Assembly (NCBI GenBank): GCA_022760475.1
Contig: JALEFZ010000055.1
Coordinates: forward strand, 434,001 to 498,000
Source of the DNA: Bacteroidia bacterium
GTDB lineage: Bacteria > Bacteroidota > Bacteroidia > J057
Reading direction: 5' to 3'
DNA: 64,000 nt
Shown: positions 49,354 through 57,030 of the stretch, in pieces
Numbering within the stretch: position 1 is the first letter of the stretch
How the letters are laid out: each line of letters starts with the position of its first letter
Translations under genes and position numbers: made by a program
The notes under the pieces: generated by a model
Databases searched by the model: none
Told to the model about the DNA's origin: nothing
What the model saw: only the letters and a program-made list of their open reading frames with translations

Positions 49354-49375
49354 TTTGTTACATATTGTTAACAAA
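49354..49375. promoter_or_regulatory. Inverted repeat just upstream of the first alpha/beta hydrolase
   Basis: TTTGTTA (49354-49360) and TAACAAA (49369-49375) are complementary with an 8-nt spacer, ending 11 nt before the ATG. Candidate operator or leader hairpin. The rest of 49237-49386 shows no gene. Confidence 0.35.
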
Positions 49376-49386
49376 CATCACTCGAT

Positions 49387-50262
49387 ATGATAACTCGTTT
49401 TTTATCAAATATGATTGTTAAGGGAGGTATTGCCCCCGTTTTCGACAATCCCGGCAACTACGATCTTGATTATGAAGATGTCCAGTTTGCTGCTGCTGAC
49501 GGTGTAACCCTAAGAGGTTGGTTGGTCAAAGGTGGTACAGACAAAATAATTATACAATCTCATTTCGGTGTGCAATCATCTCGTTCTGGCTATACCCCAA
49601 AAGGGAAAGGGATGGTCAAAATGTGGCAGGAAGATATATCCTTTCTTAAGCATGTAAAATACTTGCTGGATAAGGGTTACTCTGTATTAATGTATGATTT
49701 TAGGAGCCATGGAAATAGCGATACCAATACAAGCGGTTGGTGTTCTTGGGGGCCAGATGAAGCACAGGATATAGTTGCAGCTGTCGATTTTGTAGCCAAC
49801 CATCCTGATTATCAAAATGCTCAAATCGGTTTACTAAGTATTTGTATGGGAGCAGCAGCTTCGACATATGCTTATGGAGCTAATGCTTTGCAAAAGTACA
49901 ATATCAAGGCAATGGTGGCCATTCAGCCCATGCGTTATAAAGATTTCATGAAATCTTTTGGTTTGCCTGGTTTCTTAAACAACTGGGTAGATACAGAAAA
50001 CAGTAAACGAGTGGGGTTTGATATGTCGGCAAAATCTTTCAAAGGTGATGTGTCCAAAATCACCGTTCCAACGCTTGTTATGCAGAATGATAAAGATGAA
50101 TTTTTGACAAAGGAATCTATCGACGAATATTATCATGATTTGATGGTCGAAAAAGATATGCTTTGGGTATCAGACATTGGTACCAAACGAGCCGCAGGCT
50201 ATGACTACTTGACCAAAAATCCCGAGAAGATTTTGTATTGGTTTGACAACTACATGAAGTAA
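49387..50262 (+). CDS. Alpha/beta hydrolase-fold protein, Cys in nucleophile position
   Basis: A 291-aa soluble protein of the dienelactone-hydrolase/S9-like group (V-L-M-Y-D-F-R-S-H-G-N-S-D; P-T-L-V-M-Q-N-D-K-D-E-F). The nucleophile elbow is S-I-C153-M-G instead of G-x-S-x-G, so Cys153 replaces Ser. Asp in N-D-K-D fits the acid. No His is present near the C-terminal histidine position (G-T-K-R-A-A-G-Y-D-Y), so the classical triad is incomplete. It has no signal peptide and is paired with a paralogue 29 nt downstream. Confidence 0.75.
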   Translation: MITRFLSNMIVKGGIAPVFDNPGNYDLDYEDVQFAAADGVTLRGWLVKGGTDKIIIQSHFGVQSSRSGYTPKGKGMVKMWQEDISFLKHVKYLLDKGYSVLMYDFRSHGNSDTNTSGWCSWGPDEAQDIVAAVDFVANHPDYQNAQIGLLSICMGAAASTYAYGANALQKYNIKAMVAIQPMRYKDFMKSFGLPGFLNNWVDTENSKRVGFDMSAKSFKGDVSKITVPTLVMQNDKDEFLTKESIDEYYHDLMVEKDMLWVSDIGTKRAAGYDYLTKNPEKILYWFDNYMK

Positions 50263-50291
50263 CATTTCTTTCCACAAAAAACACCATCGAA

Positions 50292-51194
50292 ATGGTTAAT
50301 GAACAACAAACACAAATGCTGACTATGTTGGCACAAGGGCTTTCCTTGCCCCCGCGAACTCCAATATTTAGGACTCCCGCCGATTATGATATGGACTTTG
50401 AGGAAGTCTCCTTCACTACTGGCGATGGTGTAGAAATTAAAGGTTGGTTTATCCCTGCCGATTCAAATAATGTAATTATTAGCAATCACTTCTCTCCTGC
50501 TAACAGATATGGATTTGCAGGACATTTGGAAGGACTTGGTTTTGCTGGTGGCTTTGAGGTGAATTTTTTGCCGAGGTATAAGGCACTGCATGATGCAGGG
50601 TATAACATCTTGGCTTATGATTTAAGAAGTCATGGCGAAAGTGGAGATGGCGCAGGTAAAATATCAGGGGTTGGTTACTACGAATGGCAGGAAGTTTTAG
50701 CGTCCATTGAGTATGTCAAATCTCGCAATACCACTGCTGATATTGCACTTTCAAGTATGTGTATGGGCGCAAATGCAACTATCAATGCAATGGAACATAA
50801 ACCAGATGCTTTTGAGGATATCAAATGTCTGCTTTGTATAGCCCCTCTTAAAGGACAAACTACTATCGAACGACAGGCAGGGCAGATGGGCATTGACCCT
50901 GCGGAAGCATTGGAAGCTTTTGAACCAATTTATAATGATATTACAGGGCTTACTGTTGAAGACCATAATATTATTCCAAAATTCAAAAACGTCAATATTC
51001 CAACTTTCTTTTTTCAAGTAAGAGATGACTCTAATTCACGTTGGACAGACGTACAAGAGATGCATGACCTTACTCCTATTGAGGATAAAAAAATCCTTTA
51101 CATGGAAGGTACCCCTCTGCGATTTAAAGGCTATAATTACTTTTCAGATAATCCAGAAGAAATGGTCGCATGGTTTGACGCGCACATGAAGTAA
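50292..51194 (+). CDS. Alpha/beta hydrolase-fold protein, paralogue of the preceding gene
   Basis: A 300-aa protein similar in layout to its upstream neighbour (D-Y-D-M-D-F-E-E-V-S-F; I-L-A-Y-D-L-R-S-H-G-E-S; E-E-M-V-A-W-F-D-A-H-M-K at the end). The elbow is S-M-C157-M-G, again with Cys in place of Ser. The acid region reads Q-V-R-D-D-S, and the histidine loop is G-T-P-L-R-F-K-G-Y-N-Y, without His. The shared deviations show a family trait, not a random mutation. The substrate is unknown. Confidence 0.75.
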   Translation: MVNEQQTQMLTMLAQGLSLPPRTPIFRTPADYDMDFEEVSFTTGDGVEIKGWFIPADSNNVIISNHFSPANRYGFAGHLEGLGFAGGFEVNFLPRYKALHDAGYNILAYDLRSHGESGDGAGKISGVGYYEWQEVLASIEYVKSRNTTADIALSSMCMGANATINAMEHKPDAFEDIKCLLCIAPLKGQTTIERQAGQMGIDPAEALEAFEPIYNDITGLTVEDHNIIPKFKNVNIPTFFFQVRDDSNSRWTDVQEMHDLTPIEDKKILYMEGTPLRFKGYNYFSDNPEEMVAWFDAHMK

Positions 51195-51200
51195 TATAAT

Positions 51201-51231
51201 GTCGGGTGGCTTTGTTGTCATCCGGCTTTTT
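51201..51231 (+). terminator. Rho-independent terminator after the hydrolase pair
   Basis: An 8-bp stem (GTCGGGTG 51201-51208 with CATCCGGC 51219-51226, two G-U pairs) followed by TTTTT separates the hydrolases from the AraC gene. Confidence 0.8.
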
Positions 51232-51377
51232 AACATTTTGCATGGGTTATCCTCATCTTGTTGCTGGTAGTACTTTAGTTTACGGGTAAGAAGTCGATCC
51301 ATTTCGGAATCCTGCCCCCTTGCAAGCGGCATACGGGCGATTGAGTCAAGCCATAAAATAACTTTAAACCTCAGAAA

Positions 51378-52286
51378 ATGAGCGATATATTCCGAATAAA
51401 GAGTATCAGTGAAGCCCACGACTTTTATGGTTTTGAAAAACCGAAACACCCCTTGGTTTCGGTTCTTCCCATTGATGAGCGGATGACGACGTTTGACTAC
51501 GGAGAAAGGAGGTACACATTTGATTTTTATCAGATCAGTTTGAAAGAAGGTATCAATGGCACCTTGAGCTACGGAAGAAATTCCTACGATTTTAGAGAAG
51601 GCGCGATGACTTTTATTAAACCGAACCAAATAGTCAAGGTAGAAAATAGCGAAGACTTCCAGGGTGGGAAAGGCTGGACCTTACTTTTTCATCCTGACTT
51701 GATTCGCCGCTCAGAACTCAGTCATTCCATAGAGAATTATTCTTTTTTTGAATATGATACAAATGAAGCCCTGCACCTCTCGCAGGGCGAAAAGGCTGAA
51801 TTGACCGGATTGACCCAACAAATAGAAAAAGAGTACCAACAGCATATCGACAAACATAGCCAGGAGATCATCATCGCCCATATTGACATGCTACTCAAAT
51901 ACAGCAAAAGGTACTATGACCGCCAGTTCTATACCCGTACCAACCTGAATAAGGACTTAGTGAGTAAGTTTGAGCAAATCATGCGTACGTATTATCAGAC
52001 TGGCAAAGCCCTGGAACAAGGAGTTTTGTCTGTAAAATATTGTGCGCAATCGTTGAATATGTCCTCCAATTATTTTGGTGATTTAATCAAGCTGGAAACA
52101 GGCAGAAGTGCCAAAGATCACATACAGTACTACATTATTGAAAAAGCAAAAACCAAACTTTTAGGATCGGAGGATACCATGAGTGAAATTGCGTATAGCC
52201 TGGGTTTTGAATATCCTCAGGGACTAAACAAACTATTCAAAGCCAAAACAGGTATGAGTCCTTCCCAATATAGATCCTTGAATTAA
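51378..52286 (+). CDS. AraC-family transcriptional regulator
   Basis: A 302-aa regulator. Residues 1-190 form a cupin-like ligand domain with many aromatic residues. The last 100 residues carry the two AraC helix-turn-helices (V-K-Y-C-A-Q-S-L-N-M-S-S-N-Y-F-G-D-L-I-K and M-S-E-I-A-Y-S-L-G-F-E-Y-P-Q-G-L-N-K-L-F-K) and end with G-M-S-P-S-Q-Y-R. It might control the preceding hydrolase pair, though a terminator separates them. Confidence 0.9.
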   Translation: MSDIFRIKSISEAHDFYGFEKPKHPLVSVLPIDERMTTFDYGERRYTFDFYQISLKEGINGTLSYGRNSYDFREGAMTFIKPNQIVKVENSEDFQGGKGWTLLFHPDLIRRSELSHSIENYSFFEYDTNEALHLSQGEKAELTGLTQQIEKEYQQHIDKHSQEIIIAHIDMLLKYSKRYYDRQFYTRTNLNKDLVSKFEQIMRTYYQTGKALEQGVLSVKYCAQSLNMSSNYFGDLIKLETGRSAKDHIQYYIIEKAKTKLLGSEDTMSEIAYSLGFEYPQGLNKLFKAKTGMSPSQYRSLN

Positions 52287-52607
52287 AGTTTCTCTTTGGA
52301 TTCATTCATCATGTTGACTCTCCAACACGGTACATCGATCGTCAATGCATATCACCTGCTTCCTTTGAGCAGTTTGCATAGTTTGGGTAAAGTTTCTTTT
52401 TCTGAGGTATAGTATTTTGTAATAGGCTGCAGTAGTTTACTCGTGTCTGGTTTCCCACGCTATTGAGGATATTAGCAATCGGCACCTATTTCATTGAATA
52501 AACTCATGTTGTTTTCGTTCAAATGCTCCCGCTACATCATTTTTTCAAATCGGGGAGTAAGCCTTGAAAAACAGCCTGGCTAAGAGGTGGGTTTAAGCAA
52601 AAAGTAA
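52287..52607. other. Non-coding gap between AraC and VOC genes
   Basis: About 320 bp without a recognisable gene on either strand and with many stops in all frames. It ends in the terminator at 52608-52635. Confidence 0.5.
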
Positions 52608-52635
52608 ATGCCCTTGGAACTTCTTCCAAGGGCAT
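52608..52635. terminator. Bidirectional rho-independent terminator
   Basis: A perfect 12-bp stem (ATGCCCTTGGAA 52608-52619 with TTCCAAGGGCAT 52624-52635) with a CTTC loop. T-rich tracts follow on both strands (TTTATTATTTT on plus, TTACTTTTT on minus). It serves the VOC gene on the minus strand and may also stop AraC transcription. Confidence 0.93.
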
Positions 52636-52644
52636 TTTATTATT

Positions 52645-53016
52645 TTATCTGTGTTGGTCTACCAAAATCACATTCCCATCAGGATCATTAAGCATCATGC
52701 TTGCCGGCCCAGTGCTGCTTTCATCTGCCTCCATTGTAAGCTCAACGCCTGCTGCTTTCAAAGACTTTTGAATCGCTCTGATGTCATCAAAATGGTCCAT
52801 GTTTTGCCCATTTTCATCCCAACCTGGATTGAATGTGAGGATATTTCCTTCAAACATTCCCTGGAAGATACCGATGAGGGCAGCTTCGTTCTTCAGGATG
52901 AAGTAGTTTTTATCAAAACCTCCAGCGAGGACAGAAAAGCCAAACTTCTCGTAAAATTCCTTGGATGTTTTTAGGTCTTTAACGCTTAGGCTTACAGAAA
53001 AAGCTCCTAGTTTCAT
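52645..53016 (-). CDS. VOC (glyoxalase/bleomycin-resistance) family protein
   Basis: A 123-aa protein of the vicinal-oxygen-chelate fold, with the two halves S-V-S-L-S-V-K-D-L-K-T-S-K-E-F-Y-E-K-F-G-F (residues 8-28) and D-P-D-G-N-V-I-L-V-D at the end. It is soluble. The specific reaction cannot be read off; small stand-alone VOC proteins include lyases, isomerases and antibiotic-binding proteins. Confidence 0.85.
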   Translation of the reverse strand: MKLGAFSVSLSVKDLKTSKEFYEKFGFSVLAGGFDKNYFILKNEAALIGIFQGMFEGNILTFNPGWDENGQNMDHFDDIRAIQKSLKAAGVELTMEADESSTGPASMMLNDPDGNVILVDQHR

Positions 53017-53075
53017 ATAATGGATTTAGTGGTTGATTTATCTCGATTATGCATGGATGGAGAACAATGCGACTC

Positions 53076-53915
53076 CTAATTCCAGGAAATTCCCGCCAAT
53101 TTCAGGCTGCTTTCCCAGGCCTTGTTTCGCAAATCAGGATCTGCGGCTGTCGGGCTGTATTCCCATTCATCCATGATGTTATAATATTTACCTGTTACAC
53201 CTTCCAATTCAGGAGCGGTGGCCACCCAGACAGGAGATTTGGCCCCATCCGTGGGTTTACCCCAGAAATTTTTGACCAGACGAAGTAAGCCTCCCATGAA
53301 TCCCTTCATGTCTCCAAGACCTGTGTTGATCACACCAGGATGAAGCGCATTCAGGCTAATGTCATCTGATTTCAGGCGCTCCGCCATTTCAATGCTGGCC
53401 ATGGTATTCCAGAGCTTACTATTGGCATAGGTGTTCAGGCCATGAAAATCTTTTCCCGTTGGGGTCTCCTCCAGGTTAAACTTTCCTCTTATGTACAGAC
53501 CTGAATTTACATTCACCACCCTTGAAGAGTTTGCTTCTTTTAGTTGCGGACGTAGGCCATGAGTAAGCAAGAGAGGTGCGATGTGATTGACCATGAAACT
53601 CATTTCCAGCCCATCGTCATTCAGTTTGAGTTTTTGGTTCCAGACACCTGCATTGTTCACAAGCAAATCAATGCTGGAAAAATGTCCCTGGATATTTTCA
53701 ATGGCTTTTTGGGTGCTTTTGATGCTGCCTAGGTCAGCTTTTAGGTATTCGATTTTTCCCTCGGGATATTGGACTGAAATCTCTTTTACGCTTTCTTCTC
53801 CACTAAGCTCGTCTCTTCCAAGAATAAGGGTATGATAGCCTCTTTCGACCAGTTGGCGGGCGATTTCTTTTCCTATTCCCTTATTACCCCCAGTTACAAC
53901 GGCAGTTTTTGACAT
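53076..53915 (-). CDS. Short-chain dehydrogenase/reductase (retinol-dehydrogenase-like)
   Basis: A 279-aa NAD(P)-dependent SDR. Cofactor motif V-T-G-G-N-K-G-I-G-K at residues 7-16, N-N-A-G-V near 90, and catalytic Ser in N-V-N-S-G with Y-A-N-S-K as the Tyr/Lys pair. The longer C-terminal part fits the retinol dehydrogenase/WW-oxidoreductase-like group. The substrate is unknown. A nested palindrome lies 24-54 nt upstream. Confidence 0.87.
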   Translation of the reverse strand: MSKTAVVTGGNKGIGKEIARQLVERGYHTLILGRDELSGEESVKEISVQYPEGKIEYLKADLGSIKSTQKAIENIQGHFSSIDLLVNNAGVWNQKLKLNDDGLEMSFMVNHIAPLLLTHGLRPQLKEANSSRVVNVNSGLYIRGKFNLEETPTGKDFHGLNTYANSKLWNTMASIEMAERLKSDDISLNALHPGVINTGLGDMKGFMGGLLRLVKNFWGKPTDGAKSPVWVATAPELEGVTGKYYNIMDEWEYSPTAADPDLRNKAWESSLKLAGISWN

Positions 53916-53938
53916 GATGTAGGGTATTAAATAGTTAC

Positions 53939-53969
53939 ATATTTAATTTAGTCAATTTGACTTAAATAT
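53939..53969. promoter_or_regulatory. Nested palindrome in the SDR promoter region
   Basis: Outer arms ATATTTAA (53939-53946) and TTAAATAT (53962-53969) enclose AGTCAA-T-TTGACT (53950-53962). It sits between the two minus-strand genes, upstream of the SDR start. A regulator of MarR/HxlR or TetR type would fit; none is adjacent. Confidence 0.4.
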
Positions 53970-53990
53970 GCCATTCGTCCCTCTAATTAA

Positions 53991-54737
53991 CTATGGTTCA
54001 GGTGAAACAATGGATTTGAGCCCCTTCCATTCATGCTCAATGTCATGCATAAGCAAGGCATTGTCAAATACAACAGAACCTTCAGGAAATACGTCTTTAT
54101 TTTCAAAAAAACTGGAGCTTACGTGCCTGACTTCCAGAGGACTAACTTTCCACCTAAAGGTATTTAATTCAAGCCCATCAAAGCTGTTCATACCATTATC
54201 CGGAGAGTAACCCACGGCACCTTTTTCAAAGAAACCAGAAGCGCAGTCAAGGTCTTTAAATATAGATTCTTCCCGCCAACCAGTAGTCTCATCGGCCTCA
54301 ATAGTAAGATAAGTTCCATCTTCACTGTCAAAGGCAACTTTATAATTTCCTTCCCCCTCTTCTACCTTAAAATCGGCATGATGGTGAACTCCTGGAAATA
54401 TCCTCCCACCTGCCCATGAATTGATTTTTGATGAAGTGTCCCGTCTTGGAATGTAGACTCCTTCTTTTGTTTGTCCATTTTCATCCCATTCCACGGCAAT
54501 CCTGTGCGCTCCATTTTCGGAAGATATTCCGATGGATTTGGGTAAGCCTTTAGGGCGAATATGTTTGAGACGAATGAGGCAGATTCCTGCTACGCCTTTG
54601 CCATCCAAGAGCTTAGGCCTGAAAGGCTTGGGAAGGACAGCTGTAAGTACATTTTTATCGACCTGATAATTTATCAGGATTCTTCTGTCAATGATGCCTG
54701 TGATGGTGGGTATTTTCATGAGCCGTAAAGTTGTCAT
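53991..54737 (-). CDS. DUF2071-like protein
   Basis: A 248-aa soluble protein with the acetoacetate-decarboxylase-like layout of DUF2071: I-I-D-R-R-I-L-I-N-Y-Q-V-D, V-L-P-K-P-F-R-P-K-L-L-D-G-K-G near residues 35-50, and G-V-Y-I-P-R-R-D-T-S-S near 93-103. The enzymatic role is unknown. It lies 76 nt upstream of the SDR gene on the same strand but the palindromic region between suggests separate control of the SDR. Confidence 0.65.
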   Translation of the reverse strand: MTTLRLMKIPTITGIIDRRILINYQVDKNVLTAVLPKPFRPKLLDGKGVAGICLIRLKHIRPKGLPKSIGISSENGAHRIAVEWDENGQTKEGVYIPRRDTSSKINSWAGGRIFPGVHHHADFKVEEGEGNYKVAFDSEDGTYLTIEADETTGWREESIFKDLDCASGFFEKGAVGYSPDNGMNSFDGLELNTFRWKVSPLEVRHVSSSFFENKDVFPEGSVVFDNALLMHDIEHEWKGLKSIVSPEP

Positions 54738-54794
54738 TAGTAGACCTAACTACAATACGTCACATCAAGATTCCAGTTATTCCTACAAGCAGCT

Positions 54795-57029
54795 TTATTC
54801 AAGCTGGAACAATAGAGTTTCGCCTGCATTGATGGATTTTCTCATGGGTTTGCCTTTATGCTTAATAAGTACTTCGGTAGGCTCAGAACTCAGGAGTGTA
54901 AGCATGATTATATTCTCCATATGATCTAGATGCAGGTCAACCGTTGATGAGAAACCTATTTCAAGCCCTTCCTTTACTATGGAACTCATGTTAAAGAAGT
55001 AGCTTTCAGAAGATTTGGAAAAGCTTATGGCTTGACTTTCTTTTGATTTCCAATCAGTATTGTTGAGCTGCCAAGCATTCAGGACAGGAGAATCTAGCTC
55101 TTCATTTATTCGATTTTGATAGCCTTTGAATGGAAAGATAACAGTGATAAAGCTGAAGTTTTTCTCTCCTGTGCGGCTAAGTATGGCTCGATGTTTTCCT
55201 TGGGTCCCTTCGATTCTGGAAGAGTCTATAGGGTTTAATTGGAGGATATCACAGCCACTTCCATCCGCAAAAACGCTTCTTATGAGTTCAGGCCTTTTCT
55301 GTGGGGTATAATGGCCTTGAAAAACTTGTTTATAGGTGTGGGGCTGATCTGAATTGAAGTTGTCTTTGACAATCCAAAAACTGTTTTTGACAAATATCAC
55401 CTGACGTTCATAATCCACTCCAATCCGCTGGAATCCATCATGGCTTCCCACAAACAGGTCAAAGCTGCTGTTGCTTTTCCAAGCGATTGTGCGTGGCTTT
55501 GGTAAGTCCTTGAATTTCCCAAAACCACTGCCACCTTTGTTAGAAGTCCATTTTCTACCCAATAACTCATCATCAACCAAGGCTACATTTTTTACCAATG
55601 AATTCTTGAAAACCTCATAGTCTTTCAGGGAATACCTGACCTGATAGTTGGGTAGAATTACTTTGCCATTGGCCATGGCCTGGATTCCTAGCATATCTCC
55701 ATGCTGATGATCAGGTTTTATGCTGTCCAAACCCGCGCTTATAATCATCATCTTATCTCCCATATTCCACCCTTCTCTCATGATGTAATAATGTGTATCC
55801 GGAAAATAAAGGGAAGCATACTTAGGCGGGACTTGTTTTTTATTCTTTAATAAGTCCAGTAGGTCCTTATTCAGAAACCAATACATCTTTGCATCTACCT
55901 TGTCACCTGCAAAATATCCATATTCAGCCTTTTGAAAGAGGAGGTATCCCAGCGTCATGGCACCTTCAATGTCATTTGATTCTGCCCATGGCTCATCGGT
56001 GTCGTCTTGTAAGACGGGAGCACTTTTATCAGGATAGGCAATTTTACAAAGCGTGGTAAATAACATCTGAAGCTTGTTTTCCCAAGCAGGATCTACCTTG
56101 ATTTCATTTATCTGTGCCAGGCGATATACATAGAAGTAGTTGTTGATGTCGCTCATGTGGTAATGAACTGACCTTTCAAATTGAAAACCATCAGGATTAA
56201 TTTCACGTTCCAGGTGCTCTCCCAAACGTTTCATGGCTCTTTTATACCAGAGTTCTGCATCCTCAAAATCCCTTAATAAAATAGCAATCATCGCCAAGGC
56301 GGACATTCCCCTAGTCTGGTGATTTCCCGGGTGAAATCGGTCATTGCGTTCGTATAAGTGTGCCGCATGTTGAAGCAAAGTCGATAGGGTCTGAAGTTGG
56401 TCCTGGTCGCTGTATTCTTCCTGGCCCAGAAAAAGAGCGTGGATTTGTAGCCAGTTGAGTATCCTGTATCCTGAGCGGAAGGCTTCATATACGCCGTTTC
56501 CATCTTCGATTTTTTCATATTGCCCATTTAGAAGGGCCTGGTTGAGCGATTTCTGTTGTCCTTCAAAATACCTGATGTAAGCAGGATCTTTTTGTTCGTA
56601 GAAAAAATGAAAAGACACATCCAGCATTTTGTGCTGGCGGGCAAGGTGGCGTAGGGCATACGCATTGACGGCTTTTCCATTCAGGTAATTGAATGGCAAT
56701 TTCCAGGGGGTAGAATCAGCATATTTTCCCATATGATCCATTGCCCTTTCGCGGTGATAGCTTGCCAATTGATACAGGGAATCATAATCACCAAAGCGCG
56801 ATTCATTATTCCTGAAGTCATAGAAATACCTTTCGGTAAATTTTTTCCGAAAATAGGCAGCCAAGTTGCTGGAGTTTATCTCTCCCTGCTTTTTGAGTTC
56901 ACGAATTGATTCCTTCTTCAGGAATTGCGGCAGTTCATCATTGGTCGGAACCCTGTGAGAAGGGAATTTCTGGGCATTCATTTGTAGATAAATGCCCAGA
57001 AACAATAGGGATAGCATTACTTTTTTCAT
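54795..57029 (-). CDS. Heparinase II/III-family polysaccharide lyase, probably alginate/oligouronide lyase
   Basis: A 744-aa secreted enzyme. Signal peptide 1-19. Residues 60-340 form the alpha-toroid domain with N-H-Q-T-R-G-M-S-A-L near 244 and N-P-D-G-F-Q-F-E-R-S-V-H-Y-H near 285. The beta-sandwich part has the heparinase motif D-H-Q-H-G-D-M-L-G (around residue 437), with the metal/catalytic His. It has no sorting domain. It starts one base after the PL6 gene. Pairing with a PL6 lyase points to alginate oligomers as substrate; the exact PL family (PL17, PL39 or another) was not determined. Confidence 0.82.
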   Translation of the reverse strand: MKKVMLSLLFLGIYLQMNAQKFPSHRVPTNDELPQFLKKESIRELKKQGEINSSNLAAYFRKKFTERYFYDFRNNESRFGDYDSLYQLASYHRERAMDHMGKYADSTPWKLPFNYLNGKAVNAYALRHLARQHKMLDVSFHFFYEQKDPAYIRYFEGQQKSLNQALLNGQYEKIEDGNGVYEAFRSGYRILNWLQIHALFLGQEEYSDQDQLQTLSTLLQHAAHLYERNDRFHPGNHQTRGMSALAMIAILLRDFEDAELWYKRAMKRLGEHLEREINPDGFQFERSVHYHMSDINNYFYVYRLAQINEIKVDPAWENKLQMLFTTLCKIAYPDKSAPVLQDDTDEPWAESNDIEGAMTLGYLLFQKAEYGYFAGDKVDAKMYWFLNKDLLDLLKNKKQVPPKYASLYFPDTHYYIMREGWNMGDKMMIISAGLDSIKPDHQHGDMLGIQAMANGKVILPNYQVRYSLKDYEVFKNSLVKNVALVDDELLGRKWTSNKGGSGFGKFKDLPKPRTIAWKSNSSFDLFVGSHDGFQRIGVDYERQVIFVKNSFWIVKDNFNSDQPHTYKQVFQGHYTPQKRPELIRSVFADGSGCDILQLNPIDSSRIEGTQGKHRAILSRTGEKNFSFITVIFPFKGYQNRINEELDSPVLNAWQLNNTDWKSKESQAISFSKSSESYFFNMSSIVKEGLEIGFSSTVDLHLDHMENIIMLTLLSSEPTEVLIKHKGKPMRKSINAGETLLFQLE

Positions 57030-57030
57030 C

